DNA of 64,000 bases from positions 62,001-126,000 of the forward strand of contig JBKEDC010000037.1 in assembly GCA_047975205.1 (NCBI GenBank), read 5' to 3'. Numbering within the stretch: the first letter of the stretch is position 1; every line of letters starts with the position of its first letter. The notes beneath the pieces were generated by a model. That model made no database searches, was not told where the DNA came from, and was given only the letters and a program-made list of their open reading frames with translations. This DNA comes from JBKEDC01 sp047975205. Its GTDB lineage: Bacteria > Bacteroidota > Bacteroidia > Bacteroidales > Prolixibacteraceae. A program made the translations under genes and the position numbers. Positions 35,317-44,950 of the stretch are shown here, in pieces.

Positions 35317-37938
35317 TTACTTCACCCCTGTAATGCGTTTAATATCATTCAACTTATTAAGAGCCTCAATCGGAGTAAGCGAGTTAATATCTAAACTGGC
35401 AATTTCATCTCGTATAGCTATTAATACAGGGTCATCCATTTGAAAAAAACTGAGCTGCATTCCCTCACGCTGTTCTGCCATCTGCTCTAATGGCTTCGTA
35501 AGGCTTTCTTTCCTATTGTCACCTTCCAGTTGTAACAAAATATCATCGGCACGTTTTACCACACTAGGCGGCATACCTGCCAATTTCGCTACATGAATAC
35601 CGAAACTATGATTACTGCCTCCTCGTACCAATTTACGTAAAAAGATGATTTTATTCCCCATTTCTTTTACGCTTACATTGTAGTTCTTCACCCGAGAAAA
35701 GCTCTTCTCCATTTCGTTAAGCTCATGATAATGCGTGGCAAAGAGAGTTTTTGCTTTTGCTTGAGCATGTTCATGAATATATTCTACAATCGACCATGCT
35801 ATAGAAATACCATCGTAAGTTGAAGTTCCTCGCCCCAATTCATCAAGAAGAATCAAACTTCTATCGGAGATGTTATTTAGTATGCTGGCAGCTTCATTCA
35901 TTTCTACCATAAAAGTTGATTCACCCAATGATATATTATCCGAAGCTCCTACTCGCGTAAATACTTTATCAACATAACCTATACTTGCCGATTTTGCCGG
36001 CACAAACGAACCCATTTGCGCCATCAAAACGATTAATGCCGTTTGTCGGAGTAAAGCTGATTTACCTGCCATATTCGGACCTGTAATAATAATGATTTGT
36101 TGATCATCTTGATTAAGCTGCACAGTATTACTCACATATTCCTCGCCAATAGGCAGTTGTTTTTCTATTACCGGATGCCTTCCTTCTTGAATATCCAACA
36201 CTGTTGAATTATCTAATTGTGGCTTCACATAGTCATTTTCTATAGCACCGGCTGCAAACGACCACAGGCAATCAAGCTTTGCCAACACTGCTGCATCCAG
36301 CTGAATAAGTTGGATATAATCATTCAATGCAAGTACTAAATTCTGATACAAGCTACTTTCTAGAATGGCTATTTTTTCTTCTGCTCCTAAAATTTTATTC
36401 TCGTATTCTTTTAGTTCTTCGGTAATGTATCTTTCTGCACTCACTAAAGTTTGCTTTCTAATCCATTCCTCGGGCACTTTATCTTTATGTGTATTTCGCA
36501 CCTCAATGTAATAGCCGAACACATTATTAAAGGCTATTTTAAGCGACGGGATGCCTGTACGCTCCGATTCACGCTCTTGCATTTGCTGCAAAAAGTTTTT
36601 CCCCGAATGTGCCAGACTACGAAGCTCGTCAAGTTCTGCCGAAACCCCGGAATTGATGACATTTCCTTTATTTAAAATACTCGGTGCATCCTCTGAAATT
36701 TCGCGTTCGATACGCTCCCTGATACTTATACAAGGGTTTAATTGTTCCGACAATCGATTTAATACCGAATTATCTACACTTTGCGTCATTAGCTGTATAG
36801 GCTCAATGGCTGATAAAGCTCTTCGCAGCTGCACCAACTCTCGGGGGTTGATACGCCCCACTGCCACCTTTGATATAATACGCTCCAAATCGCCCACTTG
36901 ACACAAGTGATTTTGCATATCATTACGAAGTTCAACATTGTCTTTCAAACAGCTTACTACTGAAAGACGATCATTTATGGCTGCCACATCCTTTAAAGGT
37001 AAAGTTATCCATCGTCTCAATAAGCGGGCTCCCATCGGAGTATTCGTTTTATCCAACACCTGCACTAGAGTTTTAGCACCGTCATTCAGGGAGCCAAACA
37101 ATTCTAAATTACGAATAGTAAATCGATCCAACCATACATATTTATCCTCCTCGATACGTGATATTGCCGATATGTGCCCTATTTGTTTGTGCTGTGTAAT
37201 ATCAAGATAATGCAAAATAGCACCCGATGCAATAATGGCCAATCCCAAATCCTGCACGCCATATCCTTTCAATGATTTTGTTTGAAAATGGCGCAATAAT
37301 CGGTCGGTTGCAGCTTCGGTAGTATATATCCATTCGTCAAGGGCGAAAGTATAAAACTTATTTCCAAAGTGTTGTTCAAATTCAGAAGTATAACCTTTCT
37401 GATACAACACTTCTTTAGGCGAGAACGAATTCAACAATTTATCGATGTAATCAAAAGAACCTTCAGCGGTTAGAAACTCACCGGTTGAAATATCTAAAAA
37501 TGCTACTCCTGCAACGCGTTTATTCATATAAATCGATGCTAAGAAGTTATTCTCTCGATTTTCTAAAATATTATCATTGATAGATACTCCGGGTGTAACT
37601 AGTTCTGTAATTCCTCGCTTAACAATCTTTTTGGTTTTCTTAGGGTCTTCTAGTTGCTCACAAATAGCTACACGCTGACCGGCTCTAACCAACTTGGGTA
37701 AATAAGTATCGAGTGAATGATAAGGAAAACCTGCTAACTCCACAAAGCTGGCTGCCCCATTAGCTCTTTTCGTCAGCGTGATACCCAATATATCAGAAGC
37801 ACGAATGGCATCCTCTCCAAAAGTTTCATAGAAATCGCCCACTCGAAACAATAAAATTGCATCAGGATGTTTTGCTTTAACTGCATAGTATTGTTTCATG
37901 AGTGGAGTTTCCACATATTTCTTCTCTTGCTTAGCCAC
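35317..37938 (-). CDS. mutS: DNA mismatch repair protein MutS
   Basis: Recognises mispaired bases and small loops and recruits MutL. The 873-residue protein begins at a GTG codon (MAKQEKKYVETPLMKQY). The mismatch-binding motif is GDFYETFGEDA near residues 33-43 (the Phe-x-Glu of domain I). Walker A is GPNMAGKSALLRQ near 619-631, Walker B near ILLDELGRGTSTYDG, and an HTH-like dimerisation tail lies at the end. A -7 box TATCTTTG (37968-37975) lies 30 bp upstream. It is alone on its transcript. Confidence 0.97.
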   Translation of the reverse strand: MAKQEKKYVETPLMKQYYAVKAKHPDAILLFRVGDFYETFGEDAIRASDILGITLTKRANGAASFVELAGFPYHSLDTYLPKLVRAGQRVAICEQLEDPKKTKKIVKRGITELVTPGVSINDNILENRENNFLASIYMNKRVAGVAFLDISTGEFLTAEGSFDYIDKLLNSFSPKEVLYQKGYTSEFEQHFGNKFYTFALDEWIYTTEAATDRLLRHFQTKSLKGYGVQDLGLAIIASGAILHYLDITQHKQIGHISAISRIEEDKYVWLDRFTIRNLELFGSLNDGAKTLVQVLDKTNTPMGARLLRRWITLPLKDVAAINDRLSVVSCLKDNVELRNDMQNHLCQVGDLERIISKVAVGRINPRELVQLRRALSAIEPIQLMTQSVDNSVLNRLSEQLNPCISIRERIEREISEDAPSILNKGNVINSGVSAELDELRSLAHSGKNFLQQMQERESERTGIPSLKIAFNNVFGYYIEVRNTHKDKVPEEWIRKQTLVSAERYITEELKEYENKILGAEEKIAILESSLYQNLVLALNDYIQLIQLDAAVLAKLDCLWSFAAGAIENDYVKPQLDNSTVLDIQEGRHPVIEKQLPIGEEYVSNTVQLNQDDQQIIIITGPNMAGKSALLRQTALIVLMAQMGSFVPAKSASIGYVDKVFTRVGASDNISLGESTFMVEMNEAASILNNISDRSLILLDELGRGTSTYDGISIAWSIVEYIHEHAQAKAKTLFATHYHELNEMEKSFSRVKNYNVSVKEMGNKIIFLRKLVRGGSNHSFGIHVAKLAGMPPSVVKRADDILLQLEGDNRKESLTKPLEQMAEQREGMQLSFFQMDDPVLIAIRDEIASLDINSLTPIEALNKLNDIKRITGVK

Positions 37939-38131
37939 AGTCGTTCTTTTTCAATTATTTCTAATAGCAAAGATAATAATTGTTACTACAACATCATATT
38001 GCATAAAAATTCAAGTTATGCAGCTTTCAAAAACGTATCGTAATAGAAGTTTAATTTGGTTAATAAAAAACAATTAAATATATTGCAAATGGCAGAACAT
38101 GAATTCATTTTATTTCAAAACTACAATACAG

Positions 38132-38725
38132 ATGAAAACAAAATTTATAGCCCTATCTATCTTATTTATTACATTAATCAATACAGGCACTACTTACGGG
38201 CAGCCTCATGAGTTTTCCAAAAATAGTATAAAGATTGGCTTTGGTTGCGGAGTATCTATGGGAAATGACACAGAGGGAATCGGAATGGTTTACTCTGTCG
38301 GATATCAACGAGAAATATGGAAAGATCGTCTGCGTTTAAACCCAAATTTCAGCATCGGGCATTATTCTTCTTGGCAGATTCTAGATGCTCCCGATCAATT
38401 CTTTAATGCTATAAATTTAGACACCAAGCTTTTTTACGACCTCATAAAGGTAAAAACTTTCTCTTTGGTTGTTGGTTGCGGAACGCTCATAAATAATTCA
38501 AAGGGATGCAAAGGTCCGGAAGTATATGATGACGAAGATTACGATACACCGTTAAATGCAGGATACACCAATAATTTCCATTTTGGAGGATATTTAGGTG
38601 CCGGATTTCGGATTAATTCACCAAATAAAAGAACTGTCATTAATATTATGCCATTTAATCTTCATTTTGGAAACAACTATTTCGCAGAGCTTCATGCCAA
38701 AATTGAATTAGATTTTAAATTTTGA
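38132..38725 (+). CDS. Secreted beta-rich protein, function unknown
   Basis: The frame opens at 38099, but the signal peptide starts at the ATG at 38132 (MKTKFIALSILFITLINTG, cleaved after YGQ). That gives 197 aa, of which about 175 are mature. The mature part alternates hydrophobic and polar residues with aromatic girdles (GMVYSVGYQREIWKDRLRL, NFHFGGYLGAGFRI, ending ELDFKF), suggesting a small outer-membrane barrel. No family was recognised. A near-consensus TTTG (38055-38058) with TATATTG at 20 bp lies upstream. It converges with the YhcH gene across a shared hairpin. Confidence 0.75.
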   Translation: MKTKFIALSILFITLINTGTTYGQPHEFSKNSIKIGFGCGVSMGNDTEGIGMVYSVGYQREIWKDRLRLNPNFSIGHYSSWQILDAPDQFFNAINLDTKLFYDLIKVKTFSLVVGCGTLINNSKGCKGPEVYDDEDYDTPLNAGYTNNFHFGGYLGAGFRINSPNKRTVINIMPFNLHFGNNYFAELHAKIELDFKF

Positions 38726-38759
38726 AAGCCGTATTAATCTACCAAACGGCGAGAAACTA

Positions 38760-38792
38760 AAGCTCCCGACTATTTATAATAATCGGGAGCTT
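38760..38792. terminator. Bidirectional hairpin between convergent genes
   Basis: Stem AGCTCCCGA/TCGGGAGCT (38761-38769 with 38783-38791), extendable by one A-T pair and with a loop of about 13 nt. It lies between convergent genes, 36 bp after one stop and 22 bp after the other. Confidence 0.7.
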
Positions 38793-38814
38793 CAAGATTT
38801 ATTATAGCTTTATA

Positions 38815-39342
38815 CTAAACTGCAGCTATTTTGATAACCAACTTCTTCACCGACTCCGACACGTCATCCTTAATACAAGGACGATGTAAATCGGAGGGAA
38901 AGAATAAAAAGTAAGTTTCCGAATTAGCCGGATAAATAGCCCCGGTATTCTCACCGTAGAAAATCACATCTTTTTCGGCATTATATGTGCCGGCATTTTT
39001 AGCATCAGACAGTGGCATAATGCCCATTCGTTCCTTGCCTGATATAACATATTGCACATCAATAAAGTTTTCATGAGCTTCCCAACGTGCATTCTCAGGC
39101 TCTTTCGAATTGTATTCTTGAATATTAGCAATAAGTTTGCCATCAACCAAAGGGTATTTACCTACCTCTAAAGCTTTTAAATCAGTTTGCATGAATTGGA
39201 AAGCTTTTTTCCACAACTCGCTATTGGCATGATACTGCTTATAGAATTCTTCCACATTAACCGATGGGTGCAGCTGGAGATTTAAACCTTCCGCCCAATT
39301 ACCCTCATCAAACCACTCTTGTGCTTTCGTCATGACAGGCAA
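38815..39342 (-). CDS. YhcH/YjgK/YiaL family cupin-like protein
   Basis: The 175-residue soluble protein has the fold and motifs of the YhcH/YiaL family (formerly called beta-galactosidase subunit beta): NARWEAHENFIDVQYVISGKE, then FFLFFPSDLHRPCI near the end, with His and Glu residues placed for a metal-binding cupin. Characterised relatives are associated with sialic acid or ascorbate degradation. No sugar-catabolic gene is beside it, so its substrate is unknown here. It follows adk by 2 bp. Confidence 0.85.
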   Translation of the reverse strand: MPVMTKAQEWFDEGNWAEGLNLQLHPSVNVEEFYKQYHANSELWKKAFQFMQTDLKALEVGKYPLVDGKLIANIQEYNSKEPENARWEAHENFIDVQYVISGKERMGIMPLSDAKNAGTYNAEKDVIFYGENTGAIYPANSETYFLFFPSDLHRPCIKDDVSESVKKLVIKIAAV

Positions 39343-39344
39343 GT

Positions 39345-39917
39345 TTATAATGTCTTAATCGCATCGGTTAAACGACCGGCAATCTCATCGATTGTTCCCA
39401 TACCTTTAATACCTACATGTTTGTTTTGAGCTGCAAAGTACTCTTTTAAAGGAAGGGTTTTATTGTTATACTCATTTATGCGGTTTTCAATAATTGATTG
39501 ATCTTGATCATCAGAACGTCCTGAAGTTTTACCTCGATTCAATAGGCGTGCTATCAATTCTTCTTTTTCTACTTCTAGGCTCAACATTGCCGATACCGGT
39601 GTGTTGTTTTCATTCAACAGCACATCAAGAGCTTCTGCTTGTGCCACGGTGCGAGGGAAGCCATCGAAAATAAAGCCTTTAGCATCGGCATTTTCGGCAA
39701 ATTTATTTTTAATCATGCCAATTACAATGTCATCCGACACTAACTGCCCTTTATCCATAATGCTTTTAGCTTTCAAGCCCAACTCTGTTCCTGCGGCAAT
39801 TTCACCACGAAGCAAATCGCCTGTTGAAAGGTGGATTAAGCCAAAATTTTCAATTAGGAACTCTGCCTGAGTGCCTTTACCTGCTCCCGGAGGACCGAAA
39901 AGAATTAAGTTTAACAT
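39345..39917 (-). CDS. adk: Adenylate kinase
   Basis: Catalyses the reversible transfer of phosphate between ATP and AMP. The frame opens at 39962, but the family N-terminus MLNLILFGPPGAGKGTQA fixes the start at the ATG ending at 39917 (190 aa). The P-loop GPPGAGKGT, the AMP-binding block STGDLLRGEI, FDGFPRTVAQAEALD and the lid region GRSDDQDQ are all present. The lid lacks the Cys4 zinc motif, as is usual for short-lid adenylate kinases. It lies 19 bp after hpt and almost touches the YhcH gene. Confidence 0.97.
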   Translation of the reverse strand: MLNLILFGPPGAGKGTQAEFLIENFGLIHLSTGDLLRGEIAAGTELGLKAKSIMDKGQLVSDDIVIGMIKNKFAENADAKGFIFDGFPRTVAQAEALDVLLNENNTPVSAMLSLEVEKEELIARLLNRGKTSGRSDDQDQSIIENRINEYNNKTLPLKEYFAAQNKHVGIKGMGTIDEIAGRLTDAIKTL

Positions 39918-39936
39918 CTTGTTTTTATGTTTTGTG

Positions 39937-40476
39937 TTATTCAACAATCTTATAAATATCAATGAGGTTTCGTCCTCTTCCGTCGTAATCTAAACCATAA
40001 CCCACAATAAATTTTGTAGGAATTTCAAGCCCCACATAATCAAGCTCCACCTCAAGCTGAAGAGCATCGGGTTTAAGCAAAAGCGTTGCCACTTTAATTT
40101 CTGCCGGATTCATAAGCTTCAATTGTTCTGTCACCTTTTGAATAGTAATACCGGTATCTACAATATCCTCAAGTATCACGATGGTTCGGCCTTCAATATC
40201 CTCATTTAAGCCGATAAGTTCTTTCACATTACCTGTTGTTGACGTTCCTTCATAGGAAGCAAATTTCACAAAGGTAATTTCTGCTTCCAACGTATTAATG
40301 CGTTTGAATACTTCGGTGGCGAATAAAAATGCTCCATTTAATATGCAAAGGAACAGTGGTTTCTTTCCCTCTAAGTCGGCATTCATTTTATCGGCGATAC
40401 GTTCAATGTTCGCACGTATTTTTTCATATGGAATGAAAAGTTCGAATTCTTTGTCGTGGATTTTAATCTTTTCCAT
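39937..40476 (-). CDS. hpt: Hypoxanthine phosphoribosyltransferase
   Basis: Salvages hypoxanthine and guanine with PRPP to IMP and GMP. The 179-residue protein shows the PRPP loop VILEDIVDTGIT (near residues 101-112, with Glu-Asp and the catalytic Asp) and LCILNGAFLFATEV upstream. The hood aromatic region FIVGYGLDYDGRGRNL is at the C-terminus. It is the first gene of an apparent hpt-adk-YhcH transcript. Confidence 0.96.
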   Translation of the reverse strand: MEKIKIHDKEFELFIPYEKIRANIERIADKMNADLEGKKPLFLCILNGAFLFATEVFKRINTLEAEITFVKFASYEGTSTTGNVKELIGLNEDIEGRTIVILEDIVDTGITIQKVTEQLKLMNPAEIKVATLLLKPDALQLEVELDYVGLEIPTKFIVGYGLDYDGRGRNLIDIYKIVE

Positions 40477-41153
40477 CTGGTTTTACTTTTATGTGGTGAT
40501 TTACTTCCGGATAAATTATCCGTCGAAATATCAGCTTTTAAAAGCGTACAAAGAAAATAAATATTGGGCTATTTTGTTGAATATTTGAGGCGAAAGATTG
40601 AAATATTTATAAAATAATTCGCCTTCTCAAATCTTGGCATCGAAATTACTCAAAAACGAAGGTCTTATTTCGTGTGCCTTCGGTTTGTTTTTTCGCAGTC
40701 AGATGGAAATCTCTTATCCTAGTCATACTCTTGTGTGAAAATCAATACTCATGGTTCATTTTATGAATACACCTGAACCGACAATATTTTGATTCACCTA
40801 CATTATACATTGATAATAAAATACTTAGGATAAAATATATTTTCATAATTGATTTGAATTCTTAATTACTCCTTTGTTTAAGCAGCTTATTTATTGCAGC
40901 ATATCGGGTTAAAAAACTGTTTTGATACGTATCTTATATCGAGTATTGAATGAAAAAATGCAAATAGGCCCTATTCTCCATAAAGAATAAGTAGAAATAC
41001 TTTCGGGAAGCGTATTTACTTTTAAAGAATAGAGATAAAAAACATTTTTAGTGTTTATTCTGCACTAATAATAGACTGATAAATCCAAAACACTATTTAC
41101 AATAGTTCGTAATATTATTTTTCTTTCCCGGAATTTACAGAAAGTAACAAACA
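40477..41153. other. Long intergenic region at the edge of the pectin locus
   Basis: About 680 bp between hpt and the 3' end of the PUL. It contains a 10-bp palindrome GATACGTATC at 40924-40933 and several A/T-rich stretches. No gene or tRNA is recognised. It marks the switch from housekeeping genes to the glycan locus. Confidence 0.5.
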
Positions 41154-41181
41154 GAGAAAGCATCTTTTGAGATGCTTTCTC
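41154..41181 (-). terminator. Terminator hairpin at the 3' end of the pectin PUL
   Basis: A 12-bp perfect stem GAGAAAGCATCT/AGATGCTTTCTC (41154-41165 with 41170-41181), TTTG loop, 19 bp after the stop of the last PUL gene. Its T run is weak (TGTTTGTT). Confidence 0.75.
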
Positions 41182-41200
41182 ATTCTTCTTTAGCAAAAGA

Positions 41201-43015
41201 CTACTTAAAATCTACAAAGCTATTGGCAAACATTTCTATGTTCGTGTAATATTCATTCAACGTGTATGCATTGGCATCATCTTTTGATGGATCTAGCCCG
41301 TTGAGTTCTTCCCATTTGTCTGCCATACCATCGCCGTCATTATCAGTCACTGCCCCCGATTTCAACTCTGGATATCCGCCTACATCTTCAGGGTTGTCAA
41401 TAATGCCGGTGTTGCTTCCCCATGTTCCACCATAGTCTGCCTTACCTGTTGCTGCTGATTCTATAATTCGCGCATCGACAGCATCATAAACCAAGCTAGC
41501 CCCGACACTAGCCAACACATTAGCATAAGCCGATTCAGCATCTTCTAATTCATAGCTAAATGTTGCAACAGGCTCTGCGGTTACATAATCGGTACGCACT
41601 TTTTCATCGCTTTCTTTATTTCCATCTAAGCCTAATAGGTTATTGACTGTTACCGGGCTATTGCCTTCCATAACATTTCCCGTAATATAAATAGATGGGC
41701 TCTCCGAACTCGTTGCTCCATCATCGCTTGCGCGGGTAGGATCATAAAGCTCGAATATTCGCAATTTATTATTTTTTGTTCCGGGTCCCGGTTTATAATA
41801 ATTATTTACAATGTTATAGCTAGAGCCTTCACCACCATACATGCTGTTATCTCCCCAATTGAAAATAACGTTATTGGTGAAGTCCATAACATCTCTACCA
41901 TTCATACCCGTACCTTTTCGATTTCCATCTAAACGCGGATTGCGACTGGAATTACTTGTGATGAGATTGTGGTGAAAGGTTACATTCTTACCGCCCCAAA
42001 TGCCTCCATAGCCATGATTTCCTTTGGGATGAGTGGAATGATAAAAACTTTCGCCGACAATACAGTATTGCATGGTAAAATTTTCATTAGCGTAGAAGCT
42101 GGCAACTTCATCGTTTGCCCATGAAAAGCTACAATGGTCGATGATGATATTCGATGCATAACGCCCCCAAGCAGCATCGTATTCACCGGAACCTACTGAT
42201 GGACGAATGCGCAGGTATCTGATGATTACATTATTTACTCCTTCGTTAATTCTCAGGTTATTTCCTCGCAAACAAATACCGCTACCCGGAGCTGTTTGTC
42301 CGGCAATGGTGATGTTACCACTGGAAATTTGTAGTTCTTTTTTCAAATCGATGTATCCTCCAACTTGAAAAACAATAGTGCGAGCTCCCGAGCTTTCTAC
42401 GGCATAGCGCAATGAACCTTTTAAATCGGTATCTGCCAATGTTGTCACAACATAAACATCTCCGCCTCGCCCTCCGGTTACTTTACTTCCGTATCCCTCA
42501 GCAGTTGGAAATGCTTTAGCTTCGGTAATACCTAAATCATCAGGCAACTTCGTATAGTTATATTCCGTATCACTATCTTCATAAGCTGTAAATAATACCG
42601 ATAATTCGGCATTCTTCGTATTGCCATGTGCAGGTATTACTTTCAATAATATTTTGCCTGTTTCATCAACAGCGGCATCATCGGGGTAAGGTACATCTGT
42701 GATACTAAAATTATAGCTGTCGGCTCCGGCTAAATCTACTTTATCGCCAATCTGTTGTCGAGAACCTCCTTGGTGTGTATAATATGCGATGTAACTAGCC
42801 AAACCATCAGTATTGGTGATAGTTCCGGTCACAGCTTCGGGATTTGGAGCTCCATCCCCCACTTGCACTTGCAGTTGTGCTCCGGCATCAAATTGTACTT
42901 CGGTAACAGCTGTACCTCCGTTATTGTCATCCCCATTGTTATTATCCGGGCTATCTGAACAGCTCACAAATGCAACTGCTGCAAGAAGCGGTATTGCATG
43001 TATTTTTAAATTCAT
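41201..43015 (-). CDS. Lipoprotein PL1-family pectate lyase
   Basis: A 604-residue protein with a lipobox (FVSC at residues 17-20) followed by an Asp/Gly/Asn-rich tether typical of surface-exposed Bacteroidetes lipoproteins. An N-terminal beta-sandwich domain covers about 30-155. A right-handed beta-helix of polysaccharide lyase family 1 follows: AFPTAEGYGSKVTGGRGG, then ITIAGQTAPGSGICLRG, IIIDHCSFSWANDEVASF, HPKGNHGYGGIWGG and NSSRNPRLDGNR. The equivalent motifs occur in the second lyase at 51810. PL1 enzymes cleave alpha-1,4-linked polygalacturonate by beta-elimination with calcium. It is the last gene of the locus, presumably degrading pectin at the cell surface. The fold assignment is confident; the substrate is inferred. 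Confidence 0.92.
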   Translation of the reverse strand: MNLKIHAIPLLAAVAFVSCSDSPDNNNGDDNNGGTAVTEVQFDAGAQLQVQVGDGAPNPEAVTGTITNTDGLASYIAYYTHQGGSRQQIGDKVDLAGADSYNFSITDVPYPDDAAVDETGKILLKVIPAHGNTKNAELSVLFTAYEDSDTEYNYTKLPDDLGITEAKAFPTAEGYGSKVTGGRGGDVYVVTTLADTDLKGSLRYAVESSGARTIVFQVGGYIDLKKELQISSGNITIAGQTAPGSGICLRGNNLRINEGVNNVIIRYLRIRPSVGSGEYDAAWGRYASNIIIDHCSFSWANDEVASFYANENFTMQYCIVGESFYHSTHPKGNHGYGGIWGGKNVTFHHNLITSNSSRNPRLDGNRKGTGMNGRDVMDFTNNVIFNWGDNSMYGGEGSSYNIVNNYYKPGPGTKNNKLRIFELYDPTRASDDGATSSESPSIYITGNVMEGNSPVTVNNLLGLDGNKESDEKVRTDYVTAEPVATFSYELEDAESAYANVLASVGASLVYDAVDARIIESAATGKADYGGTWGSNTGIIDNPEDVGGYPELKSGAVTDNDGDGMADKWEELNGLDPSKDDANAYTLNEYYTNIEMFANSFVDFK

Positions 43016-43076
43016 TGTTTGTATTTTATATACAAAGAAAGGATAATAAAATCATTATCCTTTCTTGTTTTCGTTT

Positions 43077-44891
43077 TTATAATCCATCCGGATCACCGGC
43101 AGAGGTGCCATCGGTAACAGTGTAAATTCCGTTTTCATCCGGGGTTTCACTGAAAGGAGCTACCTCTAGTTCTGTCATGCCTTCTTTTACTAAACGATTA
43201 TCTCCATAACCATATGCAAAATTATTGGTAGAAATTGAAGGCGCATCGCTTGATGTGCTATAAATAATACGGTTATCAGTACCGGTAAAATCAGCATAAA
43301 TATTATTTGTTAGCGTAAAACTTGCATAAGCTTTATTACGCGAACGAATACCTCTATTAGTTTGATTAACAAATGTATTAGCATCAACAAACACATCTCC
43401 AACATCACCGTTCAAATCTATAAAATAAGTAGTACCTGAAGCACAATCGGCAAATGTTGAATTCGTAATGTTTAATATTTCTACAGCTCCGGAAAAGTCC
43501 ATTAACTCTGATGGGGCATCAATATTAGAAACCACGCAATTATCCACACTAAACTCTTTCACAGTTGTTGCTGTGAATTGGATAAATCTTTCCGACAATG
43601 ACAAATTGTTAAATATAGAATTTTTAAGTTCCAAACCGGCTGTACTTCCTTCAACTGTAACGAACGCAGAAACTCCGGATGTATTTTGGCAAGTAATGCC
43701 ATCCAGCTCAAGAGTTGCATCAGTAAGCGTAAAGAAAACTCCTTCAAGCATTGGAGTCGCACCGTCGGCTGCTTTTAATGTAATATTCTTATCAATGACA
43801 ATCTCACCCGTTGTATTAGCATAATTACCGTTTCCTAATTCAAAAGTAGTTCCACTTTCTGCTGCAGCAATAATATCAGCTAAATTAGCTGTATTATCAA
43901 CAGGTGTTGCCCCACCTGCTGTTTTAATCCCGGTAACACCTTCTGCATGTCCGGCCTCTACACCATCAATATAAATAATGAACGTGTATTTCATGTCGCC
44001 GTACTTCAAATCTGCAATGGTAGCTGTTCCTGCAATAGCAACCGTAGCGTCAATTGCAAACTCACCTTCTTGATCTTGGTTATATGGTTCATAAGTGATT
44101 GTACCGGCAGCAAAATCAGGATAGTCGGCTGCATTCCATGTAAGTAGCATATTTTGATTTGTTTCGCTTTCCATCACGGCTGTTACCTCATAGATAGGAT
44201 AAGTAAGTGCAGTTGTTTTTCCATATGAATCATTACCTAAAAGCTCAAAAGTATATTCTGAATAGGGATCTAAATCTTCAAATATTATTTCGGCATTCTC
44301 TACATCATCAGTCGTTAGGTTTTTTGTTTCTATTACTACCTCATCAAGCGAAGCCGTAATTTGTGTTGGTGTAACAGACGAATCTAATGTCCATTGTATC
44401 GTTACTGTCTGACCACTAACTGCACTCACAAAAGTGGCTTGAGGAATTATGGGAGCATTGTATTTCGGACTAAAATAAACTGTTGTCCACGATGAGTTGA
44501 TTGTATCTGCTGCCGAAGAAGTTGCTTGCACATAAGCATAATAAGTAACAACATCTGTTGAAAGCCCGTTGTAACTTAAGGTTGGCTCAATAACCCCGTT
44601 TTGCACACTAACGCAATTTTCTTCCCCCACAGTAGGTATTACACTGTTGATATCCACATTGCCGTCATATAAAGCAACAGTATATGACTCTGCACCTTCC
44701 GAACCGCCCCATGTGAGAGTAATCTCACCATCAGTAGGTTTTGAGGTGTTAAAATTGGCTTCAACATTTGTTGGTGCATTCAAGCGAACTTTAGAAAGTG
44801 TGTCATTCCCTGAATCTACATCATCTTCACACGAAGCTAGCATTATGAATGCTGCAAGAAACAAGGTAAAATATTTATAATGTTTTTTCAT
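43077..44891 (-). CDS. Surface lipoprotein with FN3-like and DUF4957/DUF5123-type beta-helix domains (B)
   Basis: The frame opens at 44942, but the signal sequence begins at the ATG ending at 44891 (MKKHYKYFTLFLAAFIMLASC), giving about 604 aa and a lipobox Cys. Two or three fibronectin-III-like repeats (about residues 40-330) contain PTNVEANFNTSKP and similar strands. The C-terminal part is a parallel beta-helix (IVIDKNITLKAADGATPML, then GVFFTLTDATLELDGI) of the DUF4957/DUF5123 type. The helix resembles pectin methylesterases, but I see no clear catalytic residues, so a glycan-binding role is more likely. It lies 61 bp before the lipoprotein lyase and 60 bp after a paralogue. Confidence 0.83.
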   Translation of the reverse strand: MKKHYKYFTLFLAAFIMLASCEDDVDSGNDTLSKVRLNAPTNVEANFNTSKPTDGEITLTWGGSEGAESYTVALYDGNVDINSVIPTVGEENCVSVQNGVIEPTLSYNGLSTDVVTYYAYVQATSSAADTINSSWTTVYFSPKYNAPIIPQATFVSAVSGQTVTIQWTLDSSVTPTQITASLDEVVIETKNLTTDDVENAEIIFEDLDPYSEYTFELLGNDSYGKTTALTYPIYEVTAVMESETNQNMLLTWNAADYPDFAAGTITYEPYNQDQEGEFAIDATVAIAGTATIADLKYGDMKYTFIIYIDGVEAGHAEGVTGIKTAGGATPVDNTANLADIIAAAESGTTFELGNGNYANTTGEIVIDKNITLKAADGATPMLEGVFFTLTDATLELDGITCQNTSGVSAFVTVEGSTAGLELKNSIFNNLSLSERFIQFTATTVKEFSVDNCVVSNIDAPSELMDFSGAVEILNITNSTFADCASGTTYFIDLNGDVGDVFVDANTFVNQTNRGIRSRNKAYASFTLTNNIYADFTGTDNRIIYSTSSDAPSISTNNFAYGYGDNRLVKEGMTELEVAPFSETPDENGIYTVTDGTSAGDPDGL

Positions 44892-44950
44892 TCTGTCCAA
44901 ATTTATCTTTGAGATAGCCCTGCTAAAAGCAGAGCTATCCAATATTTATA

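Noticed and set aside
40298..40588. 96-codon frame (+) opposite hpt
   Set aside because: Antisense to hpt with no motif support; the real gene is hpt on the other strand.
40924..40933. 10-bp palindrome GATACGTATC as an operator
   Set aside because: A single short palindrome in a 680-bp gap with no regulator nearby cannot be supported as a binding site.
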